Source: DLAJ01 sp964655525 (GTDB lineage: Bacteria; Bacillota; Clostridia; Lachnospirales; Lachnospiraceae). Taken from it: 64,000 bases of DNA. Below, one piece after another: positions 17,622 through 25,877 of the stretch. The stretch covers positions 7,238-71,237 of the forward strand of contig CAZZNE010000020.1 in NCBI GenBank assembly GCA_964655525.1, given 5' to 3'. The notes beneath the pieces were generated by a model that searched no databases, had not been told where the DNA came from, and worked only from the letters and a program-made list of their open reading frames with translations. Each line of letters opens with the position of its first letter. Position 1 is the stretch's first letter. The position numbers and the translations under genes were made by a program.

Positions 17622-18857
17622 TCACGAAACATACTCGACCGGATTCTTATATTCCCCGTTTAAGCGTACCGAAAAATGCAGATGCGGTCCGGTTGAGATA
17701 CCGGTTGAACCGACCGCCGCAATCTTCTCCCCGCGTACTACATATGACCCTTCCGAGACATAGAGCTGCGAACAGTGCATATAGATCGTGTAAAGTCCGT
17801 CTCCATGGTCGATCATAATATAATTGCCCATCGCGCTTGTGTAGGACGCAGCAACGACCCTGCCGTCGTAAGCGGCAACAATGGGCTCGCCATAATGGGC
17901 TCCAATATCAATCCCGTTATGAAAGCGGTTGTAATGCAGGACCGGGTGCATACGCCAGCCAAAATCCGAGGTTATCAGCTTGGTGGTCGGACAGGGCCAT
18001 AAAAGCGCGCCGCCGTCATAAGTCTGCTGCGGCTGATTCAACTCCTGAAGCCGTTTTTTCTCCGCCGCGATCTGCTGCTCCAATGTTTCTATCGTCTGCG
18101 TCTGCGCCGCTAACTCCGCATTCCACTGCTCCAGAGTCGCCATTTCCTCGTCAATCTGGTTCTGTCTGCTGGCAATCTCAAGCTGCGCCTGCTCCCGAAG
18201 CGCCGTCTGCGCCTCCTGCTCTGCGATCACACCTTCCTTCTGCGTCTGCAACGCCGCTTCCTGTACCTCTAACTCCTGCTGGCAGACTTCGATCAACTGC
18301 TCATTTAAGATATATTCTTCCAGCTTCTTCCTGTCATATTCCGAAACCGCTTCTATATAATCCGCCTTGTTGAGCATATCCGCAAAACCCGTCGCTGAAA
18401 AAAGCATCTCCAGATAATAGGCGTCCCCTTCTTCATACATAAAGCGGATGCGTACCTTCATCGCCTCGTATTGCTGGCGTTCCACCTCCTGCGCCTCGGC
18501 AAGCTCCTGCTTTGTCTGCTCGATCTGCAGCTCCTTTAATGTGATCTGTTCGTTGAGCAGCGTGATTTTTTCATCCAGCTCCAGCAGGATCTCGTCGACC
18601 TGCTGCGCGTAGAGATAGAGATCCTGCTGCTCTCCCTTAAGCTGCTCTAACATTCTGTTGGTATCAGTGATTCCCTGCCGTATCTGCTCCTGCTCCTGTT
18701 CAATCTGCCGGATTTCTTCTTCTTTTCCCTTAATATAATCATTTGTCAGCGCATTGCTGCTCGCCCTGCTCTCAAGCTCCCCATGCGGCAGCAGAAATGC
18801 GGCAAACAGGACGATAAAGACGCATCTGATGATTTTCTTTTTTATCCCGTATCTCAT
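17622..18857 (-). CDS. EnvC/PcsB-like M23 peptidoglycan peptidase with coiled coil
   Basis: Exported cell-wall hydrolase of 411 residues. It has a signal peptide (CVFIVLFAAFLLPHG), then about 230 residues of Gln/Glu-rich coiled coil, and a C-terminal LytM/M23 domain. The zinc ligands are in NRFHNGIDIG and GPHLHFSVR. Gene order directly after ftsE-ftsX matches EnvC or PcsB activators, whose coiled coil docks on the FtsX extracellular loop so that ATP hydrolysis gates hydrolase activity. The ATG at 18857 is preferred over a GTG four codons upstream. Confidence 0.92.
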   Translation of the reverse strand: MRYGIKKKIIRCVFIVLFAAFLLPHGELESRASSNALTNDYIKGKEEEIRQIEQEQEQIRQGITDTNRMLEQLKGEQQDLYLYAQQVDEILLELDEKITLLNEQITLKELQIEQTKQELAEAQEVERQQYEAMKVRIRFMYEEGDAYYLEMLFSATGFADMLNKADYIEAVSEYDRKKLEEYILNEQLIEVCQQELEVQEAALQTQKEGVIAEQEAQTALREQAQLEIASRQNQIDEEMATLEQWNAELAAQTQTIETLEQQIAAEKKRLQELNQPQQTYDGGALLWPCPTTKLITSDFGWRMHPVLHYNRFHNGIDIGAHYGEPIVAAYDGRVVAASYTSAMGNYIMIDHGDGLYTIYMHCSQLYVSEGSYVVRGEKIAAVGSTGISTGPHLHFSVRLNGEYKNPVEYVS

Positions 18858-18878
18858 GTAAACACCCACGCCCTTCAG

Positions 18879-19778
18879 CTAAACCCTCAAATGTCTTCGC
18901 ACCGTCACGACGCTTCCGAGAAGACCGATGCCCACGCCGATTCCCATGGAAATCGGGGCAAGCGTCGCAAACACCTCTTTGACGTCCAAAAAATGCATCA
19001 GGCTTTCCAACATGGAAAAACGCTCCGTTACATAAAGGATGACCCGGTTATACAGCTCGTAAATGATCGCAAGCGGTATGAGCGAGCCGATCAGCCCGAT
19101 CATCACGCCTTCCACGACAAACGGCGCACGCACAAAAAAGTCCGTCGCACCGATGTATTTCATAATGGAAATTTCCTCTTTTCGCACGGAAATACCGATC
19201 ATGACCGTGTTGCTGATCAAAAAGATTGATACAAAGAGCAGCAGTGCTATGATCGCTATCGTCACATAGGACACGAGGGAATTCATGCCCGACAGCATAT
19301 TCGCGGTGATTGCCGACTCATTTACCTTACGCACATGATCGAGGGACTTCACGTAGGTAACCAGTGCGCTCTGCATGGAAACATCATTCATAAAAATTTG
19401 GAAGTTGTCTGAATACTGAAGCGGATTCTCCGTAAAGCCTGCGGCATATTCCTCGCCGAAATAATCTTTGGAAAAAGATTCCCATGCCTCCTCCGGGGAT
19501 ACATAATAAATATCCTTGACCTCCGGCCGCGCGAGCAGCAGCCGCCCGATTTCCTCCTTGCGCGTCACTTCCGTATCCTGATCAAAAAAGATCGTAACAC
19601 AGACGCCCTCCTGCGCCGTCCTCACAATATTCTGAAAGTTCGTCAGGATACTGAAAAAAACACCAAACAGAAACAGACACGCGCTTGTCGTCATAATGGA
19701 TGCCAAAGAAAACCACTTGTTTCGCAGAATGTTCTTAAATCCCTGCCTGATTGTATAGAATAGCGTACTAATCCTCAT
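18879..19778 (-). CDS. ftsX: Cell division ABC transporter permease FtsX
   Basis: Membrane partner of FtsE. The 299 residues show four hydrophobic segments (about 22-44, 170-192, 218-240 and 265-287), with a large extracellular loop between the first two. This layout is typical of Gram-positive FtsX. The N-terminal FYTIRQGFKNILRNKWFSLASI is characteristic. The start overlaps the end of ftsE by 11 bases, indicating coupled translation. Confidence 0.95.
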   Translation of the reverse strand: MRISTLFYTIRQGFKNILRNKWFSLASIMTTSACLFLFGVFFSILTNFQNIVRTAQEGVCVTIFFDQDTEVTRKEEIGRLLLARPEVKDIYYVSPEEAWESFSKDYFGEEYAAGFTENPLQYSDNFQIFMNDVSMQSALVTYVKSLDHVRKVNESAITANMLSGMNSLVSYVTIAIIALLLFVSIFLISNTVMIGISVRKEEISIMKYIGATDFFVRAPFVVEGVMIGLIGSLIPLAIIYELYNRVILYVTERFSMLESLMHFLDVKEVFATLAPISMGIGVGIGLLGSVVTVRRHLRV

Positions 19779-20898
19779 CGATATATGCTCCCTGTTCTTC
19801 GTCGCTTACGATAACGCCCTTTTTCATGGTAATGACACGTTTTTTCATGGCATTGACAATTTCACGGTTATGCGTAACAACGAGTACCGTTGTACCTTTT
19901 TCGTTGATCTCCTCTAACAGCTTCATGATCTCCCATGAATTTTTGGGATCAAGATTTCCTGTCGGCTCATCCGCGAGCAGGATCGGCGGATTATTGACAA
20001 GCGCACGCGCAAGCGCCACACGCTGCTGTTCCCCGCCCGAAAGCTGCTTCGGCTTTGCCTTGTATTTTCCCGCAAGTCCCACAAGGGAAAGCATCATCGG
20101 TACATTCTTGCGGATGTCGCGCGCTTTTGCCTGAATGATAAGCTGGGCAAACGCAACGTTGTCATACACGTTCCGATCCTTCAGAAGCCGGAAATCCTGA
20201 AATACAACGCCGATGCCCCTTCTGAATTTCGGTATCTTTCTGCGGCGCAGACGCACCACGTTCGTCCCGTTGACCGTAATGCCGCCCTCCGTCGGAAGCA
20301 GTTCTCGTAAAAGCAGTTTGATGAGCGTTGATTTTCCCGAACCGCTGTCCCCCACGATAAACACGAACTCTCCCCGCTTCACCTTTAAGGAAATTCCGTT
20401 TAGGGCGGGCGCGCCCGTCGAATAGGACTTGACTACATGATCCAGAACAATCACCTCTTCCGGCAGAGCGGCCTTTTTCTTTTTTCTGCCAAAAGTCTTC
20501 TCCGGCGGTCTGCTTTCCTCCTGCTTCCCCGCGGGCGATGCGGATGCCTTCTGCGATCTGATCTTTTCTTCCGTGGCTGCGGACTGCTGTGCGGCTCTCG
20601 CCTGTGGCGCGGTCTTTGTCTGAGATGCGCTCTTTACCTGCGGTGCCACCCCGGTCCGTGACGTGCCCCTTGCCTGCGATGCCTCTCCCGTCCGTGACGT
20701 GCTCCTTTCTTGCGATGCCTCTCCCGTCCGTGACATGCTCCTCTCCTGCCATGCCGTTCCCGGCTGTGCTGCGCCTCTTGCCTGCAATGCATCCTTCGAT
20801 TGCATTGTATTCTTCGACTGCGTTGCCTTCGTATCTTCTCTCAATGTTTCTCCAGCCTTTCTGATACTTAATGTGCTGACCCGTTCACTAGTACTCAA
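19768..20898 (-). CDS. ftsE: Cell division ATP-binding protein FtsE with long N-terminal extension
   Basis: The ABC ATPase core starts near residue 149 (VIVLDHVVKSY). It has Walker A GDSGSGKST (183-191), signature LSGGEQQRVALARAL and Walker B ILLADEPTGNLD, all intact, and it would work with FtsX on wall hydrolases. The first 146 or so residues are unlike normal FtsE, which is about 225-230 residues. They are hydrophilic, rich in Ser, Thr, Gln and Ala, and contain 12-residue tandem repeats. The most upstream start is a TTG at 20898, overlapping the upstream gene by 11 bases, and no better start is obvious. The core start could lie further inside at a weak site. Confidence 0.9.
   Translation of the reverse strand: MSTSERVSTLSIRKAGETLREDTKATQSKNTMQSKDALQARGAAQPGTAWQERSMSRTGEASQERSTSRTGEASQARGTSRTGVAPQVKSASQTKTAPQARAAQQSAATEEKIRSQKASASPAGKQEESRPPEKTFGRKKKKAALPEEVIVLDHVVKSYSTGAPALNGISLKVKRGEFVFIVGDSGSGKSTLIKLLLRELLPTEGGITVNGTNVVRLRRRKIPKFRRGIGVVFQDFRLLKDRNVYDNVAFAQLIIQAKARDIRKNVPMMLSLVGLAGKYKAKPKQLSGGEQQRVALARALVNNPPILLADEPTGNLDPKNSWEIMKLLEEINEKGTTVLVVTHNREIVNAMKKRVITMKKGVIVSDEEQGAYIDED
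20596..20739 (-). repeat. 36-base tandem repeats inside ftsE
   Basis: About four degenerate 36-base units encode S-x-S-R-T-G-E-A-S-Q-x-R-like 12-mers in the FtsE N-terminal extension. The two central units are nearly identical. Copy number could vary between strains without breaking the frame. Confidence 0.75.
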
Positions 20899-21976
20899 AG
20901 TTTTCCATGTACTTCATGTATTTGACGACCATCAGCGCGATCTTGAACGTGATGGCGTCCTCGAACACGCGCAGATCCAGCCCGGTTCCTTTTTGCAGCT
21001 TATCCAGCCGGTACACAAGCGTATTGCGGTGGATAAAAAGCTGTCTTGACGTCTCGGAGACGTTCAGACTGTTCTCGAAAAATTTATAGATCGTCGTCAA
21101 CGTCTCCTCATCGAATTCATCCGGACTTTTCCCGTCAAAAATCTCCCGGATGAACATTTTACAAAGCGGGATCGGAAGCTGATAGATCAATCTGCCGATA
21201 CCCAGTTCGGAATAGGCGATGATCTCCCGCTCGTCAAAGAAGATCTTACCGACGTCAAGCGCCATCTTCGCTTCCTTATAAGAGCGGCTGACCTCCTTGA
21301 TCTCGCCGACGACCGTCCCGTATGAGATGCGCGTATGCTCGATCCCTTCCCGCGCAAGATATGCCGCCATTGCTTTTGCCGACTTCTCCAGCTCCTTGCC
21401 GTTGTCGCCGTCCTCCAATTCTTTCACGACAATGATGCTGTTCTCGTCAACGGCAGTCACAAATTCCTTGCTGTTGGCGCCAAAATACGCGCGCAGCAGC
21501 TCCAGTACATTGTTGTCCTTGCCTTTCCCCGATTCCACGATCATCGCGACACGCTTTGCATCCGTCTGAATATGGAGTTTCTTCGCACGGCTGTAGATAT
21601 CCACGAGCAACAGGTTATCCAACAGCAGGTTTTTGATAAAATTATCCTTATCAAACCGCTCTTTGTAGGCAACAAGCAGGTTTTGAATCTGAAACGCCGC
21701 CATCTTACCCACCATGTAAAGGTTCTCCCCCGTCCCCGTGATCACCAGAATATATTCCAGCTGTTGCTCATCATAAATCTTAAAGAACTGGGAGCCCTGT
21801 ATCTCCTGACTGTCCGCAGGCGATGAAACAAATTCCAGAACGTCCTGCCTGCCGCTCTCCATCCGGTCGTCCGTCGCCGCGACAACCTTACCGTCCGTAT
21901 CCATGACACATAAATCCGTGCGCGCGATTGCTTTCAGCCCATCTATCGTATTCTGTAAAATTTGATTCGATATCAT
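20888..21976 (-). CDS. CdaR/PucR-family transcriptional regulator
   Basis: A 362-residue protein with an N-terminal sensor region (IARTDLCVMDTDGKVVAATDD), a middle GGDEF-like segment typical of CdaR proteins, and a C-terminal PucR helix-turn-helix (SRQLFIHRNTLVYRLDKLQKG). Such regulators respond to sugar diacids or other small ligands. The gene immediately precedes and overlaps ftsE, an arrangement suggesting it is co-transcribed with the division and wall-hydrolase genes. The ligand is unknown. The start at 21976 follows GGGGAGAGG. Confidence 0.85.
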   Translation of the reverse strand: MISNQILQNTIDGLKAIARTDLCVMDTDGKVVAATDDRMESGRQDVLEFVSSPADSQEIQGSQFFKIYDEQQLEYILVITGTGENLYMVGKMAAFQIQNLLVAYKERFDKDNFIKNLLLDNLLLVDIYSRAKKLHIQTDAKRVAMIVESGKGKDNNVLELLRAYFGANSKEFVTAVDENSIIVVKELEDGDNGKELEKSAKAMAAYLAREGIEHTRISYGTVVGEIKEVSRSYKEAKMALDVGKIFFDEREIIAYSELGIGRLIYQLPIPLCKMFIREIFDGKSPDEFDEETLTTIYKFFENSLNVSETSRQLFIHRNTLVYRLDKLQKGTGLDLRVFEDAITFKIALMVVKYMKYMENFEY

Positions 21977-22146
21977 AAGCGTCCTCTCCCCTTTTTACCT
22001 TCTCCTTTGTTCAACCTATACAAACGTTCTTTGCTTTTCTAGTTGAAAATCAATACCCGACTTTTATTTTAATATAAATACACAAAAAAATCTACCTAAA
22101 ATCGTGACTTTTTTATGCATTTTTTACCTTTCTTTGCAAATTTTAT

Positions 22147-22154
22147 GCCGATAT
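22147..22154 (+). promoter_or_regulatory. Sigma-D -10 element for yjfB
   Basis: GCCGATAT, identical to the flagellar sigma consensus -10, lies 44 bases before the yjfB start. The matching TAAA-like -35 is poor at the expected spacing (TTTA/TTAC lie a few bases too far upstream), so the promoter call rests mainly on the -10 and on the motility gene it precedes. Confidence 0.6.
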
Positions 22155-22197
22155 AATATATGAAACGTGTCAACGCAGCAAAAAAGGAGTGAGCGCT

Positions 22198-22404
22198 ATG
22201 GATATTGCAGCCTTATCGACGGGCATGGCTCAGGCAAAACTGATGAATTCCGTCGGCTATGCGGTACTCGGCAATGTACTGGACAGCATGGAATCAACCG
22301 GCTCCCAGATTTCCGAACTGCTTGGCTCTGCGCCGACGGCATCCTCCTCTTTGGAGTTGTCCGTCAACCCTCATATCGGTGGAAACTTCGATATGTCTGT
22401 GTAA
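22198..22404 (+). CDS. YjfB-family putative motility protein
   Basis: A 68-residue protein starting MDIAALSTGMAQAKLMNSVGYAVL, matching the small YjfB family found near or co-regulated with flagellar genes in Firmicutes. No membrane segment or signal is seen. It has an AAAGGAGTGAG ribosome site and a sigma-D -10 box upstream. It is divergent from the cdaR-ftsE operon and ends in a perfect terminator. The molecular function of the family is not established. Confidence 0.88.
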   Translation: MDIAALSTGMAQAKLMNSVGYAVLGNVLDSMESTGSQISELLGSAPTASSSLELSVNPHIGGNFDMSV

Positions 22405-22454
22405 AAAAGAAAGATGGGGGATACGCCTTTGGCGTATCCCCCATCTTTCTTTTT
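22403..22454. terminator. Bidirectional terminator between yjfB and the CPBP protease gene
   Basis: A perfect stem of about 24 pairs (arms around GATGGGGGATACGCC and its complement, TTT loop), flanked by A and T runs, lies exactly between two convergent genes. Confidence 0.95.
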
Positions 22455-22485
22455 TTGCCGACGCAGACCCGCGCATATGTCACGC

Positions 22486-23427
22486 TTATACCAACACATC
22501 ATAGAGCATGTAGCCTAAAAACAGCGCCAGCACGAGAATATACGGGATGAGCCAGCTGATACCGTTCTTTTTTCCCTCTTTTCTGCACCGCCAGATATTC
22601 CGCAATTCCTCTTTCCGGCCTTCCCTGCCCGCCATCCACACGAGCACGCAGCCTGCCAGCGTCGTCGTGACAGCCGCAATGATCAAGTAGATGCCGAGCA
22701 TCCTCGATAACAGCGCATTGCGCTCAGCCGTCGTCTGTACCACCGCCGTACTTTCTCCCATCAGCTCAGGGAACGTCTCTGTCAGCCACTCACTTGCATA
22801 CATCAGGATCACATTCCAGCCGTTAAAGACCACATGGATCAGGATCGTCGCCCACAGGCTTCCCGTCGCCTCGCGCACCAGAACAAGGATCAGTCCGAGC
22901 AGCAGCGCATAGGCCGCCTGATTGAAATTCATATGTGCCAGACCGAAGAAGACAGCGGAAATGATCATCGCCTTAAAGACGCTCATGTCCTTTTTTAACG
23001 ATTCATACGTAATGCCGCGGAATACAATCTCCTCACAGACTGGCGCATAGATCGCCACAATAAAAAACGTCACGCCGAACGGCATCAGCAGGAACATGGT
23101 ACTGCTCGCTTCCACCGCGTTTTCCACAAAAAACTGCGTTGCCAGATTGACGACCGTGACAAGCGGCATGCACAGGAATGTAAAAAGGATGACGATCAAT
23201 ACCGTCGATATTCTGATCGGCTTTAATTTCAGCATATCGCGCCATTTCGTACGTGTCGCAAACACAAATATCACACCCGGAATGATAAAGATCAGCTCGC
23301 TTGCCATAGTTAACGGGATCAGCCCAATCATATGGATGTGCGTAATATAATAAATCAGTCCGTATGAAACGGCATGATACATGAAAAAGATCGCAACAAA
23401 CAACCAGTTTACTTTTTTCGCGTTCAT
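22486..23427 (-). CDS. CPBP-family intramembrane metalloprotease
   Basis: A 313-residue polytopic membrane protein with about eight hydrophobic segments. It carries the CPBP (Abi) motifs: VCEEIVFRG for the first (EExxxR), FGLAHMNF for the second, and HVVFNGWNV for the third. These residues form the Glu/His active site of type II CAAX-like proteases. The start ATG overlaps the cvfB stop (ATGA), so the two are co-translated. The substrate is unknown. Confidence 0.9.
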   Translation of the reverse strand: MNAKKVNWLFVAIFFMYHAVSYGLIYYITHIHMIGLIPLTMASELIFIIPGVIFVFATRTKWRDMLKLKPIRISTVLIVILFTFLCMPLVTVVNLATQFFVENAVEASSTMFLLMPFGVTFFIVAIYAPVCEEIVFRGITYESLKKDMSVFKAMIISAVFFGLAHMNFNQAAYALLLGLILVLVREATGSLWATILIHVVFNGWNVILMYASEWLTETFPELMGESTAVVQTTAERNALLSRMLGIYLIIAAVTTTLAGCVLVWMAGREGRKEELRNIWRCRKEGKKNGISWLIPYILVLALFLGYMLYDVLV

Positions 23428-24269
23428 AAAGTCCCCCTTCTGCGGATTCCATTTTCATCCTGCACAATTTCTCCGTTTTTGAGCAGATGACCTACCGCAC
23501 GCTTAAATTCGTTTTTGCTCATATCCATTTCCCGCCGTATCAGCTCGGGAGACGCCTTATCGTTAAAGCCAAGCTTTCCGCCCGAACTGTCGATTTCCTT
23601 TAAGATGCGCGCGGCGTCCGTCTCAATCTGGAGATACGCCTTTTCGCGGACGCTTAGATCCAGCTTTCCGTCCTCCTTGACCGCCGTTACGCGCGCCGTG
23701 ATCACATCCCCGATACGAAAATTCCCATAGCGCTCCTTCGCCGGGATGAGCGCACTGTAACGGTCGTCCACCGCCACAAACACACCGAATCGCTCGCTCG
23801 TCTCATACACGGTTCCCTGCACGGTATCGTCCTTTTGATAAGGACTGTTCTTCTCTAAATATTCATACACATTCATCGTGGCGCAGAGCCGATCGCTCTT
23901 ATCCGTATAAAGCGCGACAAGGCATTCCTCACCCACGCTCACCTTCCGCGTCTGTTCCTTAAACGGCAAAAGAAGATCCTTTTCCAGACCCCAGTTTAAG
24001 AACGCGCCGACTTTTCCGACCTCGACGACCTTCAGCCTTGCGATCTGTCCCTTGACGATCAGCGGCTCATTCACGGTCGCGATCAGCCGGTCGCCCGAAT
24101 CGCGGTAAATAAACACGTCGATGGAATCCCCGACCGTCAGGCGCTCCGGCACCTGCTTGATTGGAAGCAGAACCCGCTCCTCCCGCGGCGCATCCTGTCT
24201 TTCGGCAAGATAAACGCCAAATTCCACTTTTCGTACGCAGAGTAAGCTCTGCCATGCTCCAAGCTCCAT
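23424..24269 (-). CDS. S1-domain RNA-binding regulator, CvfB-like
   Basis: A 281-residue protein with three S1-like OB folds in tandem (for example KVGAFLNWGLEKDLLLPFKEQ and SERFGVFVAVDDRYSALIPAKE) and a C-terminal winged-helix-like segment (DMSKNEFKRAVGHLLKNGEI). This is the layout of CvfB/YitL proteins, which bind RNA and affect virulence or growth in Firmicutes. The ATG at 24269 has an AAAGGAG site. It is translationally coupled to the downstream protease gene. Confidence 0.88.
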   Translation of the reverse strand: MELGAWQSLLCVRKVEFGVYLAERQDAPREERVLLPIKQVPERLTVGDSIDVFIYRDSGDRLIATVNEPLIVKGQIARLKVVEVGKVGAFLNWGLEKDLLLPFKEQTRKVSVGEECLVALYTDKSDRLCATMNVYEYLEKNSPYQKDDTVQGTVYETSERFGVFVAVDDRYSALIPAKERYGNFRIGDVITARVTAVKEDGKLDLSVREKAYLQIETDAARILKEIDSSGGKLGFNDKASPELIRREMDMSKNEFKRAVGHLLKNGEIVQDENGIRRRGTL

Positions 24270-24314
24270 CTATGATCTCCTTTTTATTTCTTTCGTTCAG
24301 GCAGTATTTTTGCC

Positions 24315-25037
24315 CTACGCCTCCCCATATTCCAATTCCACGACCGCATACGGTTTTCCTTCCTCATTATTGAGGGAAAAAACCATCCTTGCGCCCTCCG
24401 CATCTGCTGCGCCGACCGGATGGATCACATCCCCAAGCAGCGCAGACTGCTTATATTCCACGCGGAGTCCGCGCACAACACGCCCATCCTTCTGTGTGAG
24501 CTCACGCGCCATGCGCACATACTCCACATTATTCACATGATCGTTGGTATCCAAATGATGCGGCTTTACCACGATCTCCTCAAACGCGGCCGGATTCTCC
24601 GGCATTGCGATCTTGCGCGGTGCATATTCCATCGGATACCGCTCGGACAGTCCGTACGCCTCTGCCATGGAATCGGGTGCCTTGACCGGTCTGCCGATAC
24701 TTGTATCAAGATACGTCCATATCGTATTGGCATACGCCAGCACTTCATCCTCGGGCGTCCGAAGCACAAAATTACGGTACCCGAGAAAACCCTTGATGTC
24801 ATAGGGAATCGTCTGGATCACCATGCGCTCGCCGAGGGACGGATAACGGTTGATCCCGATCTGGACAAACGACAGCACCCACACTCTTTGGCACTCTTTC
24901 AAATACTGCACGCCAAGTCCAATATCCTCGGACTGAAACGTCGTGCAGTCCTCAAAATATTCCATGATCCCCTCCGGTGTCAGCTTTCCGCGGCTGTCCG
25001 TCTCGGAATAGCGCACCCTGCTCTCAAACTGATACAT
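24315..25037 (-). CDS. Acyl-ACP thioesterase
   Basis: A 240-residue double hotdog-fold protein of the FatA/bacterial acyl-ACP thioesterase family, releasing fatty acids from ACP. The start MYQFESRVRYSETDSRGKLT and the catalytic-region motif LDTNDHVNNVEYVRMA are characteristic. A GTG five codons upstream is open, but the ATG at 25037 has an AAGGAG site with good spacing. It lies alone between cvfB and the tRNA gene. Confidence 0.9.
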   Translation of the reverse strand: MYQFESRVRYSETDSRGKLTPEGIMEYFEDCTTFQSEDIGLGVQYLKECQRVWVLSFVQIGINRYPSLGERMVIQTIPYDIKGFLGYRNFVLRTPEDEVLAYANTIWTYLDTSIGRPVKAPDSMAEAYGLSERYPMEYAPRKIAMPENPAAFEEIVVKPHHLDTNDHVNNVEYVRMARELTQKDGRVVRGLRVEYKQSALLGDVIHPVGAADAEGARMVFSLNNEEGKPYAVVELEYGEA

Positions 25038-25094
25038 AGCAGCTCCTTCCACTTCGATAAACCGAAAAAAGCGCCCGATAATCGAGCGCCTTAG

Positions 25095-25166
25095 CTGGGC
25101 TACAAGGATTCGAACCTTGAAATGACGGAGTCAGAGTCCGTTGCCTTACCGTTTGGCGATAGCCCA
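25095..25166 (-). tRNA. tRNA-Gln (anticodon CUG)
   Basis: The 72-base cloverleaf has acceptor arms TGGGCTA and TAGCCCA, a T-arm with GGTTCGAATCC, and an anticodon stem ACGGA/TCCGT around the loop CTCTGAC, giving anticodon CTG. CCA is not encoded. A short T-containing tail follows. It stands alone rather than in a tRNA cluster. Confidence 0.95.
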
Positions 25167-25281
25167 ATATCATTGCGGCAGGAACATCACCGCCTAACAC
25201 TTGACAAGTATACAAGATTCTTCGCAAAAATGCAAGCCCTATTTTATAAAAAAATTGCCAATCGATGCCTAAAAATGTATC

Positions 25282-25866
25282 CTAGGAAGAACGCTCAGAA
25301 AAACCGCTTTCCTCCAACAGGCGTTTCCGCTCCTTATAATCCGGCAAAAACCCCTTCATGTATGCATGAAACCGTTCGTTATGGCTCGGCTCCAACAGAT
25401 GCACGAGCTCATGCACGACAACATATTCCACGCATTCCTCCGGCTTTCTCGCAAGCTGCAGATTGATGCGGATCGTTTTTTTTGCCACCGTACAGCTCCC
25501 CCAGCGGCTTTTCATATCGCGGATCGTCCAGTGAATGCAATGTACGCCCATGACCGGCTCCCACTTTTCCGCATACTGCGCGATCTGCTCTTTCAGGCGC
25601 GCAAGCTCCTCCTGCGTCACGCTGCGTTGGGTCATACTGCGCAGGCTGTCTTCCCGGTTCTCTTTTGCACGCGCGATCACCTGCTCCCTGTGCCTTATGA
25701 TCCAATCCTCTTTTTCGCTGAGAAACTTCATGATCCGCGCCTCGCTAAGGCGCATCGGTGCGGTCACGAGCACGTCGCCGTGCGGCGGGCGGATATAAAG
25801 ATTGATATTCCTGATGCGTCTGCGGTCCAGCATGACCGGAATCCCGCGAACGAAAATCATCTTCAT
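25282..25866 (-). CDS. YgjP-like M48-type metallopeptidase
   Basis: A 194-residue protein of the YgjP/WLM-like zinc peptidase family. HExxH is present in VVHELVHLLEPSHNERF, with the downstream third-ligand region, and MKSRWGSCTVAKKTIRINLQL precedes it as is typical for the family. No signal peptide is seen, so it is likely cytosolic. An AAGGAG site precedes the ATG at 25866. It lies 11 bases after the aminotransferase gene and may share its transcript. The physiological role is unknown. Confidence 0.88.
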   Translation of the reverse strand: MKMIFVRGIPVMLDRRRIRNINLYIRPPHGDVLVTAPMRLSEARIMKFLSEKEDWIIRHREQVIARAKENREDSLRSMTQRSVTQEELARLKEQIAQYAEKWEPVMGVHCIHWTIRDMKSRWGSCTVAKKTIRINLQLARKPEECVEYVVVHELVHLLEPSHNERFHAYMKGFLPDYKERKRLLEESGFSERSS

Positions 25867-25877
25867 AGGGTGCTCCT

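Noticed and set aside
20596..20739. 36-base tandem repeats as a CRISPR array
   Set aside because: Units are directly adjacent without spacers, degenerate and in a coding frame, with no cas genes nearby.
20162..20752. A 196-codon minus-strand frame rich in EHVTDGRG repeats
   Set aside because: It is an alternate frame of the ftsE repeat region and core; FtsE motifs are intact in the other frame, so the repeats simply read through in two frames.
22294..22476. Small minus-strand ORF over the yjfB terminator
   Set aside because: It reads through a perfect inverted repeat and antisense to yjfB, so it has no support as a gene.
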